A stretch of 64,000 bases of DNA, from assembly GCA_021018815.1 (NCBI GenBank), contig JAITYX010000054.1:2790001-2854000 (forward strand), read 5' to 3'. The notes below the pieces were generated by a model, which saw nothing but the letters and a program-made list of their open reading frames with translations, was not told the origin of the DNA and made no database searches. Of this stretch, positions 34,793 to 46,900 are shown piece after piece. Every line of letters begins with the position of its first letter. The first letter of the stretch is position 1. A program made the translations under genes and the position numbers. This DNA is from Talinum fruticosum. Taxonomy: Eukaryota > Streptophyta > Magnoliopsida > Caryophyllales > Talinaceae.

Positions 34793-36376
34793 TGAAGGTT
34801 TGCTCGGGAGAGTCCGAGTCACCCTAGTGGGGGGTGAATAGGGTGATGGAGGATTTTCTTAGAAATTCAAACTCTTTTGCCAAAGAAGAGATAGAAAGCA
34901 GTTACGAGTCCAAAGCTTAGTCGAAAAGTATGGACTCGTAAATGCTTGTAATGAGTACGAAGCAAATTAAGCTAAAGCTTTGAGGTCGTGTGAGTCTAGA
35001 ATGAACTCGGAAAGTAAACACTCGGAGATTACGTGGAAACCCTCCTAGGGCAGAAAACCACGAGACCGTGCTAGTCTAAGCACGAAGTCAAATCCACTAT
35101 TTTGAGTCCACAAAATACCGTACACTGACCGAACCTGAGTTGCTCCCTTAGACAACTCTTTACAAGTTTTCCTAGACTCGAAATTCCCTTATTTGATCTA
35201 GTACTTCCTAGCTGAGATAACCCTTAAAGTTAGGGACAACTAAGCTGAGTTCACCCTTACAGCTTAGTCAAGGGACCTTACTCATAAAGTAAGAAAGTGT
35301 TTGTAACTAAGTACAAGACCTTACAACTCGAAAGTAATGAATTACGAGTGGGAGTTGTAAGTAGAAGATTGAGCGTAAATACAATGCCTTTGCTCAAGTA
35401 CGTGTATTAACAATAGGTTCGGCAATCTTCAAGTCTTAAAAGTTGGCTTCTATTTATAGATGACCAAGCGAGTAGCCGTAATCTCAAACTTCTAACGGGA
35501 AGTCCTTTGTGACCGTTGATAATGGCTTTCTAAGTCACTCGGAAAGTATCCGTTGTGATATGAATGTTGGACAACGGTTTAATTCTCTTGGAAGTCCCAA
35601 AACCACTCGGCGGTGTCTTGAAGGATAAGGTAGAAACCACGGTTAAGCTTGGCGTTTCAATTTTCCAGATTTGGAAACAGGTAGCCTTGACACACGCTTA
35701 CGGGAATGAAACGAGAGAAGGTGAGAAGCCATGTCTGGCTGGTGATTTGACGTTTTGAAGCCGGTTACTTATGTATTTCGAAAAGTATATCCTCGTTTGA
35801 ATAACCTACAAAAGTAAATCAAATTTTAGTTCTCAAAGTATAAAGTACTTTGGTCCAAGATTAGACACGAGATAATAAAGTAATTAAGATGGTTAAGCAA
35901 CTAATTATCCGAGTCGAAAGCGAGTGGAAAATTCCGAGTCTAATATCCATGAAACTCAAAATTCCATCGACTTAGTCTAAGCGAAGAATCAAGTTACCTA
36001 AAGAATATCGAGTGAGATAACTTGATATAGAATAAGCGATAGAAGTACTGACTCCAACAAAATAGAACTCATATCATGAAGTCGGTTACGAGTGCGATAA
36101 ATCAAAATACTAGTCTATTCGAGCATGCGATATATCTAAGTGATGAGGGACTCGGAAGCTGCGTGAGACAAGCATATTTGTTTTACGAGTCACACAGAGA
36201 CAAGCAAGAATACGAGAAGTAAATGCTATATCACTTAGAAAAAATACTATATCACTCGGAAAAGTTTCTAAAGTACGAGAGAATGCCTTGGAATCAAAAC
36301 TCTATAAGTAAGAAATTGTTATACTCGATTCCTTCAATACAACTCGAAATGTGTTGAGCGAGTGTACGAGTCTTCA
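34793..36376 (-). mobile_element. Solo copia LTR inside the ferritin fragment (1584 bp)
   Basis: TGAAGGTTTGCTCGG...GAGTCTTCA on the plus strand, flanked by CCATA at 34788-34792 and 36377-36381. TATA box on the minus strand at 35450-35458. Same family as the E and D LTRs. No internal region; formed by recombination between two LTRs. Confidence 0.95.
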
Positions 36377-36600
36377 CCATAGAAAGCTCTTTCTTCACCT
36401 CCTCGAAGGGCTCAAAAATGACGCCGGTCAAAGGCTGATTGTGTTACTCCGATAACGTTGCTGACACCACAAATCCATTGGAATGCTTTGTAGATGACAA
36501 AGATCGGAGGCCGAAGGAAGGAGCGAAACTTAGAGAATTTGCCAATTGGAGAGACGAAAGTGAGTTGTTATCATTGTTAACGCTATCACCATTGTTGGCA
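36377..36600 (-). pseudogene. Plastid ferritin fragment, part 1 (transit and extension peptide)
   Basis: The minus-strand frame reads a Ser-rich plastid-transit-like stretch (SLSFAPSFGLRSLSSTK), then an in-frame TAA at 36444-36446, and then PLTGVIFEPFEEVKKELSM, the highly characteristic extension peptide of plant ferritins. Ferritin stores iron in plastids as a 24-subunit shell. Only the N-terminal exon region is present; the four-helix core with the ferroxidase site is missing. The upstream limit is uncertain; the frame remains open to about 36863 with Pro/Ser-rich codons that I do not recognise. The fragment lies within the inverted ends of the CACTA-like element, so it looks like a captured host exon. 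Confidence 0.82.
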
Positions 36601-37176
36601 ACGACAAAGAAAGTTGGAAAAGCTCCGAGATCTTTTCTATTCCAAAGGAAATGGCCAGAGAGTGGTGGGATGGGAGACCGAGAGAGGGAGAGTGGGGGCG
36701 TTTGATGAGAGACCGAGAGAGAGGCAGCGGCGGATTCCGGAGGAAAAAGAGAGCGAGAGAGGTTATTAGGGTTTCCGGAAAGTTGTGGGATGGGAGACCA
36801 CGAGACAGGGGAGAGTGTGGGGGCATTTGATGGGAGACCGAGAGAGAGGCAACGAAACCCCATAGGAGAGAGGGAGTGAGAGAGGTTATTAGGGTTTGCT
36901 AAAATTTAAAAGACTTGGGCCGAAAAATTTGGGTTTTTTAAAGATATTTAATAATGGTTCTTTAATTAAACCGTCGTTAAATATAACTTATAACTACAGT
37001 TTTTTCCAGAACCATAGTTAAAAGTTGACAACTCCATCTATAACGACAGTTCTTTTAATGAACCGTCGTCATTAGTGGTATAAAAGGTCGATTATTTACA
37101 AAAATGCCACCGAGTCCATTTTTAATAACGGTTTGTTCTTTTAACCTTCATTACGAGACTTGTGGTTTGTGTAGTA

Positions 37177-37339
37177 ATGCCACGAGACTTGTTATGAGTT
37201 ATGTCATGATCCGAGTTGTACTTTATAAGTATCTTAAGTCTCACTTAAGAGAATTTTGTTTCTTGCTCTTATCAATTCGTGATGAAAACTCATTTTTGAA
37301 CTAACAAGTTTCTATCTTAAGTATGGAATGCCTTTCATC
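37177..37339 (+). other. J: rest of 3' non-coding region
   Basis: Continues J up to its polypurine tract; ends CTATCTTAAGTATGGAATGC, the same block as before the tract of A. Confidence 0.7.
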
Positions 37340-37351
37340 AAAAAGGGGAGA
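37340..37351 (+). promoter_or_regulatory. Polypurine tract of J
   Basis: AAAAAGGGGAGA directly before the 3' LTR; identical to that of A. Confidence 0.88.
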
Positions 37352-37352
37352 T

Positions 37353-38794
37353 TGAAGACTTAGGTATATCTCTCAATCTCTCTTAGGTTTTTATTCCAAG
37401 TCATTATGAGCTTTATAGAAACTAGTATCTAAGTTTTCATTACGTTACGATCGACTCGAAAGCACTTTATCGCATATCTCTTACTTGCTTTTCGACTCAC
37501 TCGGACATCACTTAGAACCATGGCATGTTTAAATAATTTCTCTAACACATTTACTTTGAGCACTGACTTTGTAATTCATGTTAAAATGAATTAAAGTGTT
37601 AATTCTTTATTCTAAGTAAGTTTATCCGGAGAATTATTTGAGTGGATCAAGTTCATGTATCCCGATATATTTTCTCTCTAACTTGATCATTTAAGGATTG
37701 ACTCAGGATAGAACCTGATCCTAATGGATATTAGACTTAGAAAATTCCATTCTTTTAGACTAAAGATAATTAAGCACTTAATTACTCCGATTTAATTATT
37801 ATCTTTGCCTAATGTTGGACCAAAGTGTTTTATACTTTGGGAACTAACATGGTTTGCTTTTGTAGGTTGTACAAACAAGTTTAATCTACTTTTCAATTAC
37901 AAAAGCAACCGACTTCTAACCGTTAAATACTAGCAGAAAAGAATTAGTTACTTCGGACAAGGCTCGGACACCGTGGCAAGGTTGTTTGTTTCCAAAGCCG
38001 AAAAACTCTAACTCTAGGTCTAACGATGGTTTCCACCTCGGTTTTCAATTGCCACCATTTGATTGGACCATCTTTTGGAGGCAAGAGCCATTGCACAACG
38101 TTCACATCCCAACGGATCATTTCTAAGTGACTTAGAATAGGCTGTTACAACGGCTAGTGAAGATTTTAGTCTAGAAACAAGGCGCAGCAGTCATTACGCT
38201 TGGATGCTTGATAAATAGAAGCCACTCCACAAGACTAGAATATGTCTAGAATTATCGCTGTGAACATATTGCCTCACACTTGCTTAGTGCATTCTTACTC
38301 AATCTTCTAATTACAACTCCTAATTTGTATTTCATATTTTCGAGTTATAAAGAAAGTCTTGTAATCGGTTACATTCTTTTCGTACTTTCTTTGTAAGTCC
38401 CTTTACTGAGCTGTAAGGGTTAACTCAACTCAATTGTCGCTAATTATAAAGGTTAACTCAGTCAGGAAGTACTAGATCGAGATAAGGGAACTTCGAGTCT
38501 AGGAAAATTCTTCAAGGAATTATTTAAGGGAGCAATTTTGGTTTGAGTGAGTCCTTTGTATTTTGTCAATTAAAAATAGTGGATTTGACTTGATGCTTAG
38601 ATTAGCATTATCTCGTGGTTTTCGGCCCCGGGAGGGTTTCCACTTACATCTGTGTATTTGTCTTTCCGAGTCCACTCTAGACTCGGAATCCGCTTTATTT
38701 AAGGGTTTGTTAAAAAGTGTTTAACTTTCTTCATCACCCTATTCACCCCTTCCCCCACTAGGGTGACTTAGACTCGTCCAAGAGCAAACCTTCA
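37353..38794 (+). repeat. 3' LTR of J (1442 bp)
   Basis: TGAAGACTTAGG...AACCTTCA, followed by TTTCA and H integrase sequence. Co-linear with 15576-17018. Confidence 0.92.
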
Positions 38795-39495
38795 TTTCAT
38801 ACTTTAAACCTTTCAGGCGTAAATACTTTATGCATAACAATAGTAAGGATTATTTGACTAAGTTTGATGCTAGGTCAAATCAAGGTATATTTCTAGAATA
38901 TTCTTTACATAGCAAAGCTTACCGCATTTTCAACAAAAGGATTAACAAAGTGATAGAAACTATCGTGTTATTTTTCGTGAAGTTGATAATGGCGAGGTTA
39001 ATCAAATTTCTCACATTTCAAACCAAATGGAAATGATGATGAAAAAGTTGAAGCCGAGCTCGGAATGATGGAAAACTAGAGAACCGAGCCACCTCAAAAT
39101 GACCCGGTTCAAGAACCAGCTCGAGGCTAATGAAGCACAAGAAGAAGTCGAGACACAACCAGTTCAAACAATTGAGTAAACAAGTGCTTAACCTCCTAAC
39201 CTAGTACAGCAAAGGTCAGGTAAATTTTTAAGTATGCTTATAGTCATCAACTTAAAAATATCATTTCGACATCAAATCAGCGGTAAGAACTCGATCTTCT
39301 TTGCATAAATCTATGTGCATTTTCAACATTCATATCATTAATTGAACCTGAAACATAATACAAGACCTACTTGAACCTAAATGGGTAGAGGCCATGCAAG
39401 AAAATCTCTCACAATTTAAAAGAAACTAAGTTTGCACCTTGACCAAATGATCTTCGACCACCCATTCATAGGAACTAAATGGGTATTTAAAAACA
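38795..39495 (+). pseudogene. pol: H pol piece 2: integrase C-terminus and hinge to RT
   Basis: Reads TTTCA then YFKPF-x-x-KYFMHNNSKDYLTKFDAR, GIFLEYSLHSKAYRIFNKR (the copia integrase C-terminal block), an acidic linker, SLHKSMCIFNIHIIN-like and the block before RT (LNEPEWVEAMQEN-like, then HPFIGTKWVFKN) at its right end. Stops and frameshifts throughout. Broken at the target repeat AAACA by the solo LTR S1. Confidence 0.85.
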
Positions 39496-40616
39496 TGAAA
39501 GTTTTCACGTTAGAGAGTCTAAGTCACCCTATAAGGGGGTTGAATAAGGTGATAAAGAAAATTAAACACTTTTTCATAAACACTTAAATAAAGCGATTCC
39601 GAGTCTAGAGTGGACTCGAGAAAGACACATACACGAGATATACATGGAAACCCTCCTGGGCCGAAAACCACGGAGAGTGCTAATCCAAGAACCAAGTCAA
39701 ATCCATTATTTTGAATCCACATAATACAAAGGACTAACTTAACCAAAATTGCTCCCTTAAACAATTCCTTGAAAAGCCTTCATAGATTTAAAAGTTCCCT
39801 TATCGGATCTAGTACTTCCTGACCGAGGTAACCCTTGCAATCGGGGACAACCGAGATGACTTAACCCTTACGAGGTTAGTCGAGAGACTTACAAAGAAAG
39901 TAAGAAAAGACTGTAATTGATTACAAGACTTTCTTTACAACTCGAAAATATGAAATACTGATTAGGAGTTGTAAGTAGAAGATTGAGTAAGAATGTAGTA
40001 AGTAAGTGTTAGGAAATAAAGTCAGCAATAATTCAAGCCACAACAATCTTCAAGTCCTGCGGAGTGGCTTCTATATATAGACAACCGGGAAGAATGGTCG
40101 TTGAGTCTTGTTTCCGGACTAAAATCTTCACTAGCCGTTGTAACAGCTATTCCGAGTCACTCGAAAAGATCCATTGGTATGTGAACATTGTGCAACGACT
40201 CTTGGCTCCAAAAGATAGTCCAATCAACTGGTGGTGACTGAAACCGAGGTGAAAACAACCATTAGGCTTAGAGTTGGAGTTTTCCAGTTTTAGAAACAAA
40301 CAATCCTGCCACGGTGTCGGAGCCATGTCCGAAGTAGCTAAAACTTGTCTGCTGGTGTTTAACGGTTAGAAGCTCGGTTGCTTTTGCAATTCAAAAATAA
40401 TAGACTAGCCTTGTTTGAATAACCTACAAAAGCAAACCACATTGGTTCTCAAAGTATAAAATACTTTGGTCCAAGATTAGACACGAGATAATAATTAAAT
40501 CGAGTAATTAAGTGCTTAATTATCTTTGGTCTAAAAGAATGGAATTTTCGAGTCTAATATGCACTAGGTTCATATTCCATCTAGAGTCAATCCTAAAAGT
40601 AATCAAGTTAGGTAGT

Positions 40617-42174
40617 TGAAGACTCGGACTTTACATCTCACCTCTCCGAGTTCTATCAAGGGAATCGGGTATAAGACTTTCTCACTTATAAAGTTTTGAT
40701 TCCAAGTTATTCCCGTGTCTTAGAAACTTTTCGAGTGATATGGTATTTTCTCTAAGTGTTATAGAAATTATCTCGTGCATTTATACATGACTTTGTATGA
40801 CTCGGAAAGCATATATGCTCTTATCATGTTTCACTTAGTTACGAGTCACTCAACACTAAGAAAGTATCGCATGATTCAAACACTATCTTTTCGCACTCTA
40901 ACTATGGTATCTTAGTTTGAATTCATGCTCGATCTAGATCAAGTTTATCTCCTCCGATATTCCTTAGTTAACTTGATTCTCTGTTAGGCTGACTTAGATT
41001 GAATTTTGAGTATCATGGATATTAGACTTAGAAAATTCCATTCCTTTTCGACCCGATCAATTGGTCACTTAATTATCTTAATCATATTATTATCCGTGTC
41101 TAATCTTGGACCAAAGTATTTTATACTTTGAGAACCAAATTGATTTACTTTTGTAGGTGATTCAAACGAGGCTATTCTAAATTTGAAATACAAAAGTAAG
41201 CGGCTTCAAAACGTCAAATCACCAGCGAGACAAAGCTTTTTCCACCTCCGACCTAGCCTTAAACACCGTGTCGGGGTTGTCCGTTTCCGAAATGGAAATC
41301 TGCAACACTAAGCTCAACGGTGGTTTCCACCTTACTTTTGAAGACACCGCCGGTGGTTTTAGGCACTTCCAAGGAAGTCAAGAGCCGTTGTCTAATGCTC
41401 ATATTTCAACGGATATTTTACGAGTGACTCGGAAAATCCTACACATCGGTCGTAAAGGAATTTCCAGTCGGAAGATGGACACAACGGCTAAGTCTGCTTG
41501 GTCATCTATAAATAGAAGCCAACTCTCAAGACTTGAAGATGGTCGAATCTATTGTTAATACACATACTTGATCAAAAGTCATTGTATTCATTCTCAATCT
41601 TCTACTTACAACTCCAATTTTGTAATTCATTATATTCCGAGTTGTAAGGTCTTGTAATCGATTACAAACACTCTCTTTCTTACTCTCTAAGTAAGGTCCC
41701 TTGACTGAGCTGTAAGGGTTAACTCGGCTCGGTTGTCCCTAGCTGTAAGGGTTATCTCGGCTAGGAAGTACTAGATCGAGATAAGGGAATTTATGAGTCT
41801 AGGAAAAACATGTAAGGAGTTGTCTAAGGGAGCAACTCGGGGTTGAATCAGTCTACTGTATTTTGTGGACTTGAAATAGTGGATTTGACTTCGTGCTTGG
41901 ATTAGCACGGTCCGTGGTTTTACGCCCAGGAGGGTTTCTACGTACTTTCGAGTTATTACTTTTGTGAGTCCATTCTAGACTCAAACAGTTTCGAATTACT
42001 GTTTAACTTGTTTCTTCAATTATCCGTGAATTCCGAGTTAGCTCATTTTCTAAGTTCATCTTTGACTCTCACTCTCCATAGAGTCATATCTATTTCAAAT
42101 TTCACGTAAGTTTCATCATCACCCTATTTTCTCCTCCTCTAGGGTGACTTAGCCTCTCCCCGAGCAAACCTTCA
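40617..42174 (+). repeat. 5' LTR of D (1558 bp)
   Basis: TGAAGACTCGG...AACCTTCA. TATA box TATAAATAG at 41507-41515 before AAGCCAACTCTC; transcription would start shortly downstream. Confidence 0.96.
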
Positions 42175-42176
42175 AT

Positions 42177-42188
42177 TGGTATCGAGCC
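42177..42188 (+). promoter_or_regulatory. Primer binding site of D
   Basis: TGGTATCGAGCC, two bases after the LTR; close to the initiator-Met tRNA complement. Confidence 0.85.
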
Positions 42189-42234
42189 TAGCCTTTCGGA
42201 AAAGGATCTAACCATCCAAATGTCTAAAGATCAA

Positions 42235-43990
42235 ATGGCTCGGAACAACGGAGAGTTTAATGAAGGAAGTTGTTCTAGCGAGACCACCAAAGTTCAAAGG
42301 ATTCAACTTCGTGTACTTGGAAGAAACTCATGGAATGTTTCCTCCTGGATCATGATGAAGATGTCCGAAACATCATACAACAAGGAAACTACATCCCATG
42401 AAGACGGAAGAAACAAGAATCGTGCCCAAAACAAAGGTTGAGTTCACAGCCGATGAAGCTGAAAAGTTCGGAAAGAACTTCGAGGCTATGAACATTCTTA
42501 TGTGCGCCATCGGCTCGAGAAGAATACAACCGAAGTGTCCGCTCTGTGACGCAGCCAAAAAGTGTGGGACACTCGGTCAACACTTATGAAGGTACAAGCC
42601 AGGTCGGACAAGCGAAGATAAGCCAATATCTTCATAAATATGAGTTGTTCAAGATGGAGCCAGAAGAAAACATCACTCGGATGTTCATTCGATTTACAGA
42701 GATTACCAATAATCTCAAATCTCCGGATAAAAAGATGCGCCACGAAGAAATGTGCAAAAAGATACTCGAAGCCTACCCAAGAAAAGATGGGGTCCCAAGC
42801 TGATAGCTATCGAAGAGGCTCAGAACTTATCTCTACTAAAGCCGGACGAACTCATTGGGAAGCTTCTCACCCATGACATCCATCTGGATGAGGAGGATGC
42901 AGAGGTCGGCACCAAAAGAACATTGTGCTTGAAGGCCTCGAAACCGAGAGAAGAAGGTCCGAGTTCCTCCGACTCGGAAGAGGATCCCATGGCACTAATT
43001 GCTAGAGGCTTCAAGAGAATGATGAAGCACAAGAGATCGGATAAGAAGCCAAAAGAAGAGTTCTACAAGAAAGACAAGAAGGATAGAAAAGGTAAATACT
43101 CTTCTCCTTCAAAGTTATCTTTGACTAAGAACTCTGGATGCTTTGAATGTGGCGGTAAGGAACATATAGTCAAGGACTTTCCCAAGAGAAAAAGGGACAG
43201 AAGGAAGAAAAAGGCTATGATGGCCACATGGAGTGACGAGGACTCATCGAGAAGATGACGAGGACTCGAGATGACTCAAAGTGTCCGATGGCACTTTTTG
43301 ACTCGAAAGCTGAAGTAGAGTCGGACTCGGATCAATCGGACAATGAGGAATCCGATCCTCAAGAGGTGATTGAGTACTTTCTAAAATTCTCCAAAGTTGA
43401 TTTGGCTAAGTATATTTTCACTTTGGAAGAAAAGTCCAATTCGATTCTTCTCACTTTAAAGAACAACTTGAGTGAATTTCCTCCGAGAGCATCTCTTTAA
43501 AAAATGAGTTGGAAAAGCTGAGACTCACACTCGAGAGAACTCAAGACTAGTTCTCAAATCAATGAGGCCGAGTAGTTACTCGAAGAGAAAATGAACAGCT
43601 AAAGCAAAAGGTCATTCGAGTCTCAAGATCTTGTTTTAAAATTTACTTAAGGTCGGAAAAACCTTGACATGCTCTTGGGATCTCAATGTGTCTCCTTCAG
43701 AAAGGAAGGTCTTGGTTTTAACAAAGAGGAGGAATCCAATTCCTACTCGGAACTTTTCAAAAAGATTCCAAAGCTGTAATGTTCAGGAAAGCTGAGCACG
43801 AGTCCTATTCATAAGAAAGAAAAAGGACTAAGCCCGGACCGGTTTACAAAAGAAAACTATTTCCCCAGTTTTTAAAAGGAAAGCTTTTCAAGAAAAAGAG
43901 ACACGGACTCGGTTTCTAAGCGAAGACTCGGAATCGAGACTAAACCCAAAGTCATTCAAATCTGGGTTCGAAAAACCTTCTTCCTCGAAA
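42235..43990 (+). pseudogene. gag: Gag of D
   Basis: ATG at 42235 (MARNNGEFNEG), with a frameshift near 42325 in the HWKKLMECFL-type block. The second half is well preserved: TYEGTSQVGQAKISQYLHKY (42580), NITRMFIRFTEITNNLKS (42672), AIEEAQNLSLLKPDELIGKL (42808), KEEFYKKDKKDRKGKYSSPS (43045), then a knuckle CFECGGKEHIVKDF at 43139-43180, in which the last cysteine is phenylalanine (TTT at 43178). After that come an acidic stretch (SDSDQSDNEESDPQEVIEYF, about 43320) and GLGF-like sequence near 43715. Gag binds RNA and builds the particle; loss of the fourth zinc ligand would impair this. Further frameshifts near 43255 and 43490. Confidence 0.92.
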
Positions 43991-46900
43991 AGGACCACGA
44001 GTAAAGAGTGTTATTGGGTTCATTAGAGGAAGTGAGAAGGGTTAGTTTGTCTCTGTTTTGCGGGTTACTCGGAAGAGATCGGAAGGACATTGGTACCTTG
44101 ACGGTGGATGCTCACGCCACATGTCGGGAGACTCAAGACTCTTTTCTAAGTTAGAAGAGTACAAAGAAGGAAAAGTCACATTTGGAGATGACAGCAAAGG
44201 TAAGGTAATTGGGATAGGCAAGATTGGAAAGGGAAGCAATCTGGTCGGCCCGGTTTACCTTGTCAAAGGATTAAAGTACAATCTGCTCAGCATATCTCAA
44301 TTATGTGATAAAGGTCAAGAGGTAAGATTCACTCAAACCAAATGTTACATTTTTTATGACACTACCAATGAGATCAAACTCTCGGGTAAGAGATTAGGTA
44401 ACACTTACATTATTCCTCTCTCGATCCTAGTCAAAATCTATCATGTTTAAAAGCATCACTTCATGATGACTCATGGAAATGGAATCCTAGATTAGGCCAT
44501 GTTAGCATGCATACTATTAAGAAATTGGCATCTCATGGTTTAGTTAGAGGTTTGCCTAAGCTGTGCTTTTAAGAAAGACAAAGTTTGTGAAGCTTGCACA
44601 AGAGGGAAACAAGTCGAGATCATCATTCAAATCACTGAAGACAGTTTCCGCATCCAAAGTGCTTAAGCTGCTGCATATGGATTTATGTAGTGAAATCCCT
44701 GTTAAGAGCCTCGGAGGTAAACATATGTACTTGTTATTATTTTTGATTATTCACGATTTACCGGGTGTGTTTTCTCAAGCACAAAATGAAGCATTCAAGG
44801 AGTTCAGCAAGCTCTGCGAGAAAAATTCAAGTTGAGTCTCGAGACTTAGATCCGAGAGAATTCAAGCCGACCATGGAAGGGAGTTTGACTACTCGAGAAT
44901 TCTCGAGTTTTTGACAAGAATGGTATCTCTCACAACTTCTCAGCACCAAGAACCCCTCAACAGAATGGAGTAGTGGAGAGAAAGAACAGGACTCTTGAAG
45001 AAATAGCTAGGACAATGATGATTGAGCACAATCTACCCTACTATTTCTAGGTCGAGGCGATCAACACGACCAACTACACGTTGAACGGATGCCTCATCGG
45101 ACCCATTCTAAAGAAAATACCATACCAGCTCTACAAAGGGAAGAAACCCAATATTTCCTATTTCAAACCCTTTAGATGTAAGTGTTTCGTTCACAACAAT
45201 GGTAAGGATCACCTGATCAAGTTTGATGCTCGATCGGATGAAAGGTAATTTTACAGGGTTACTCATCTCATAGTAAAGCTTATCGCATTTTCAATAAGAG
45301 AACTAACAAAGTGGAAGAAAGTATCCACGTTGTGTTTGATGAGATTGAACAGGAAAAACCCAGCGAGTCATCATTCTCGGATCCGAAGCTCGGTAGAGAT
45401 GATGATCTTGACAAAAGCCAATCTATCGGGAATCAAACCCAACCAACTCGGAATGAAATGACTTAGAATAAAGTGACTCGAGAATGAGACAACTCAAGAG
45501 GATGCTCGGAATGTTGAAGAAAAATCTGATGAACAAGATCACTCGGAACAAGCTTCGAAGATCAAGCGGTTCAGCCTACGGATCTGGTGAATTAGAGAAC
45601 AGGTAGAGCATTCAAGTATGCTTCTAGTCATCCACTAGAAAACATATTATCTTATATCAACAGTGGGGTAAGAACTTCGTTCCTCTCTTAAGAATCTATG
45701 TGCATTCACTACATTCATTTCATTAACTCGAACCCAAAAATGCACTAGAGGCCCTAAATGAACCTGAATGGGTAGAGGCCATGCAAGAGGAACTCAATCA
45801 ATTCGGAAGAAACCAAGTCTAGACTTTGACAAAACGACCTTCGATTACCCAGTCATAGGAACCAAATGGGTTTTCAAGAACAAAGCTGGATGAAGGTGGG
45901 TTGCTAGTCGAAACAAGGCTAGACTTGTGGCTCAAGGTTACAATAAGGAAGAAGGGATTGATTGTGGGGAAACCTTTGCACTTGTTGCGAATTGAAGCCA
46001 TTAGAATCCTGTTGGCATTTGCATCTAGCATGAATATCAAGTTATATCAAATGGATGTTAAGTGTGCCTTTCTCAATGGTTTTATTGAAAAGAAGTCTAT
46101 GTTGGGCAACCTCTTGGTTTTGAAAACTCAGAATTTCCAAATCATGTTTTCAAACTTCAAAAAGCTCTTTATGGTTTTAAACAAGCTCCCGGAGCTTGGT
46201 ACGAAAAGACTGAGCAATTTCTTAGTTCAAAATGATTTTAGAAGAGGTCGGATCGACAAGACTCTCTTTATAAAAACCAAGGGGAAAGATATTCTTATCG
46301 CTCGGATTTATGTTGATGATATAATTTTTGGAGCTACTAATTAAAATATGTGTCGAGACTTTTACGAGTTAATGAGTCGGGAATTTCAAATGAGTATGAT
46401 GGGAGAACTCAATTTCTTCCTTGGTCTACAAATCAAGTAAGACAAAGATGGAATCTATGTCCATCAATCAAACTACACCAAGGAGCTGCTCAAAAAATAT
46501 AATCTCCAAGATGCAAAGCACGTAGCTACACCTATGAGCAGCGACATAAAACTTGACTCGGACGAGAAAGGTAAATCAATAGATCGAAACTCTATCGAGG
46601 TATGATTGGATCTTTGCTCTATCTTACTTCAAGTGGACCAGACATAATGTTTAGTGTCTGTCTATGTGCAAGATTTCAAGCTAATCCTAAAGAATCACAT
46701 CTCATCTGCGGTGAAGAGAATATTTAGATATCTTGCGGGAACTCGGAATCTAGGTCCGTAGTACTCAAGAGACTCGAAGCCGACTCTCACTGGATACTCA
46801 AATGCTGATTATGCTTGGATATAAAGTTGATAGAAAGAGCACTTCGAGGAGCATGCCAATTTCTGGGTCAATCCTTAATATCTTGGCACTCAAAGAAGCA

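Larger units (their letters stand above)
33898..37176. mobile_element. CACTA-like DNA transposon carrying a ferritin fragment
   Basis: The left end CACTAATACGAAACCAC matches the inverted right end (37162-37176, reverse complement TACTACACAAACCAC). Both ends are filled with subterminal repeats of the type AACTACGGTT / AACCGTCGTTA in opposite orientations (33915-34165 and 36950-37080). Such ends are typical of CACTA elements. There is no transposase. Inside are a minus-strand ferritin exon fragment and a solo copia LTR. I could not find a matching 3-bp target repeat (CCG left, ATG right), so ends or superfamily may be slightly off. It interrupts the 3' non-coding region of J. Confidence 0.65.
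15576..38794 (+). mobile_element. Copia element J, interrupted by K and a CACTA-like element
   Basis: LTRs at 15576-17018 and 37353-38794, a primer site at 17021-17033 and a polypurine tract at 37340-37351. Target repeats are TCTCA (15571-15575) and TTTCA (38795-38799), one C/T difference. The H reading frame is restored across the insertion. Removing K and the CACTA-like element leaves about 9.3 kb, shorter than D, K and E, mainly because of deletions in gag (about 0.35 kb) and integrase (about 0.9 kb). J has the most readable ORF3 start. It is the oldest inserted element with both LTRs visible and hosts two later insertions. Confidence 0.9.

Noticed and set aside
36439..36705. Plus-strand frame of 88 codons
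   Set aside because: Antisense of the ferritin fragment region; the minus strand explains the sequence.
41268..41558. A 96-codon plus-strand frame in an LTR, repeated at 50632-50832 and antisense at 52685-52930 and 61522-61743
   Set aside because: It is a conserved part of the LTR upstream of and over the TATA box; conservation follows from LTR homology, not coding.
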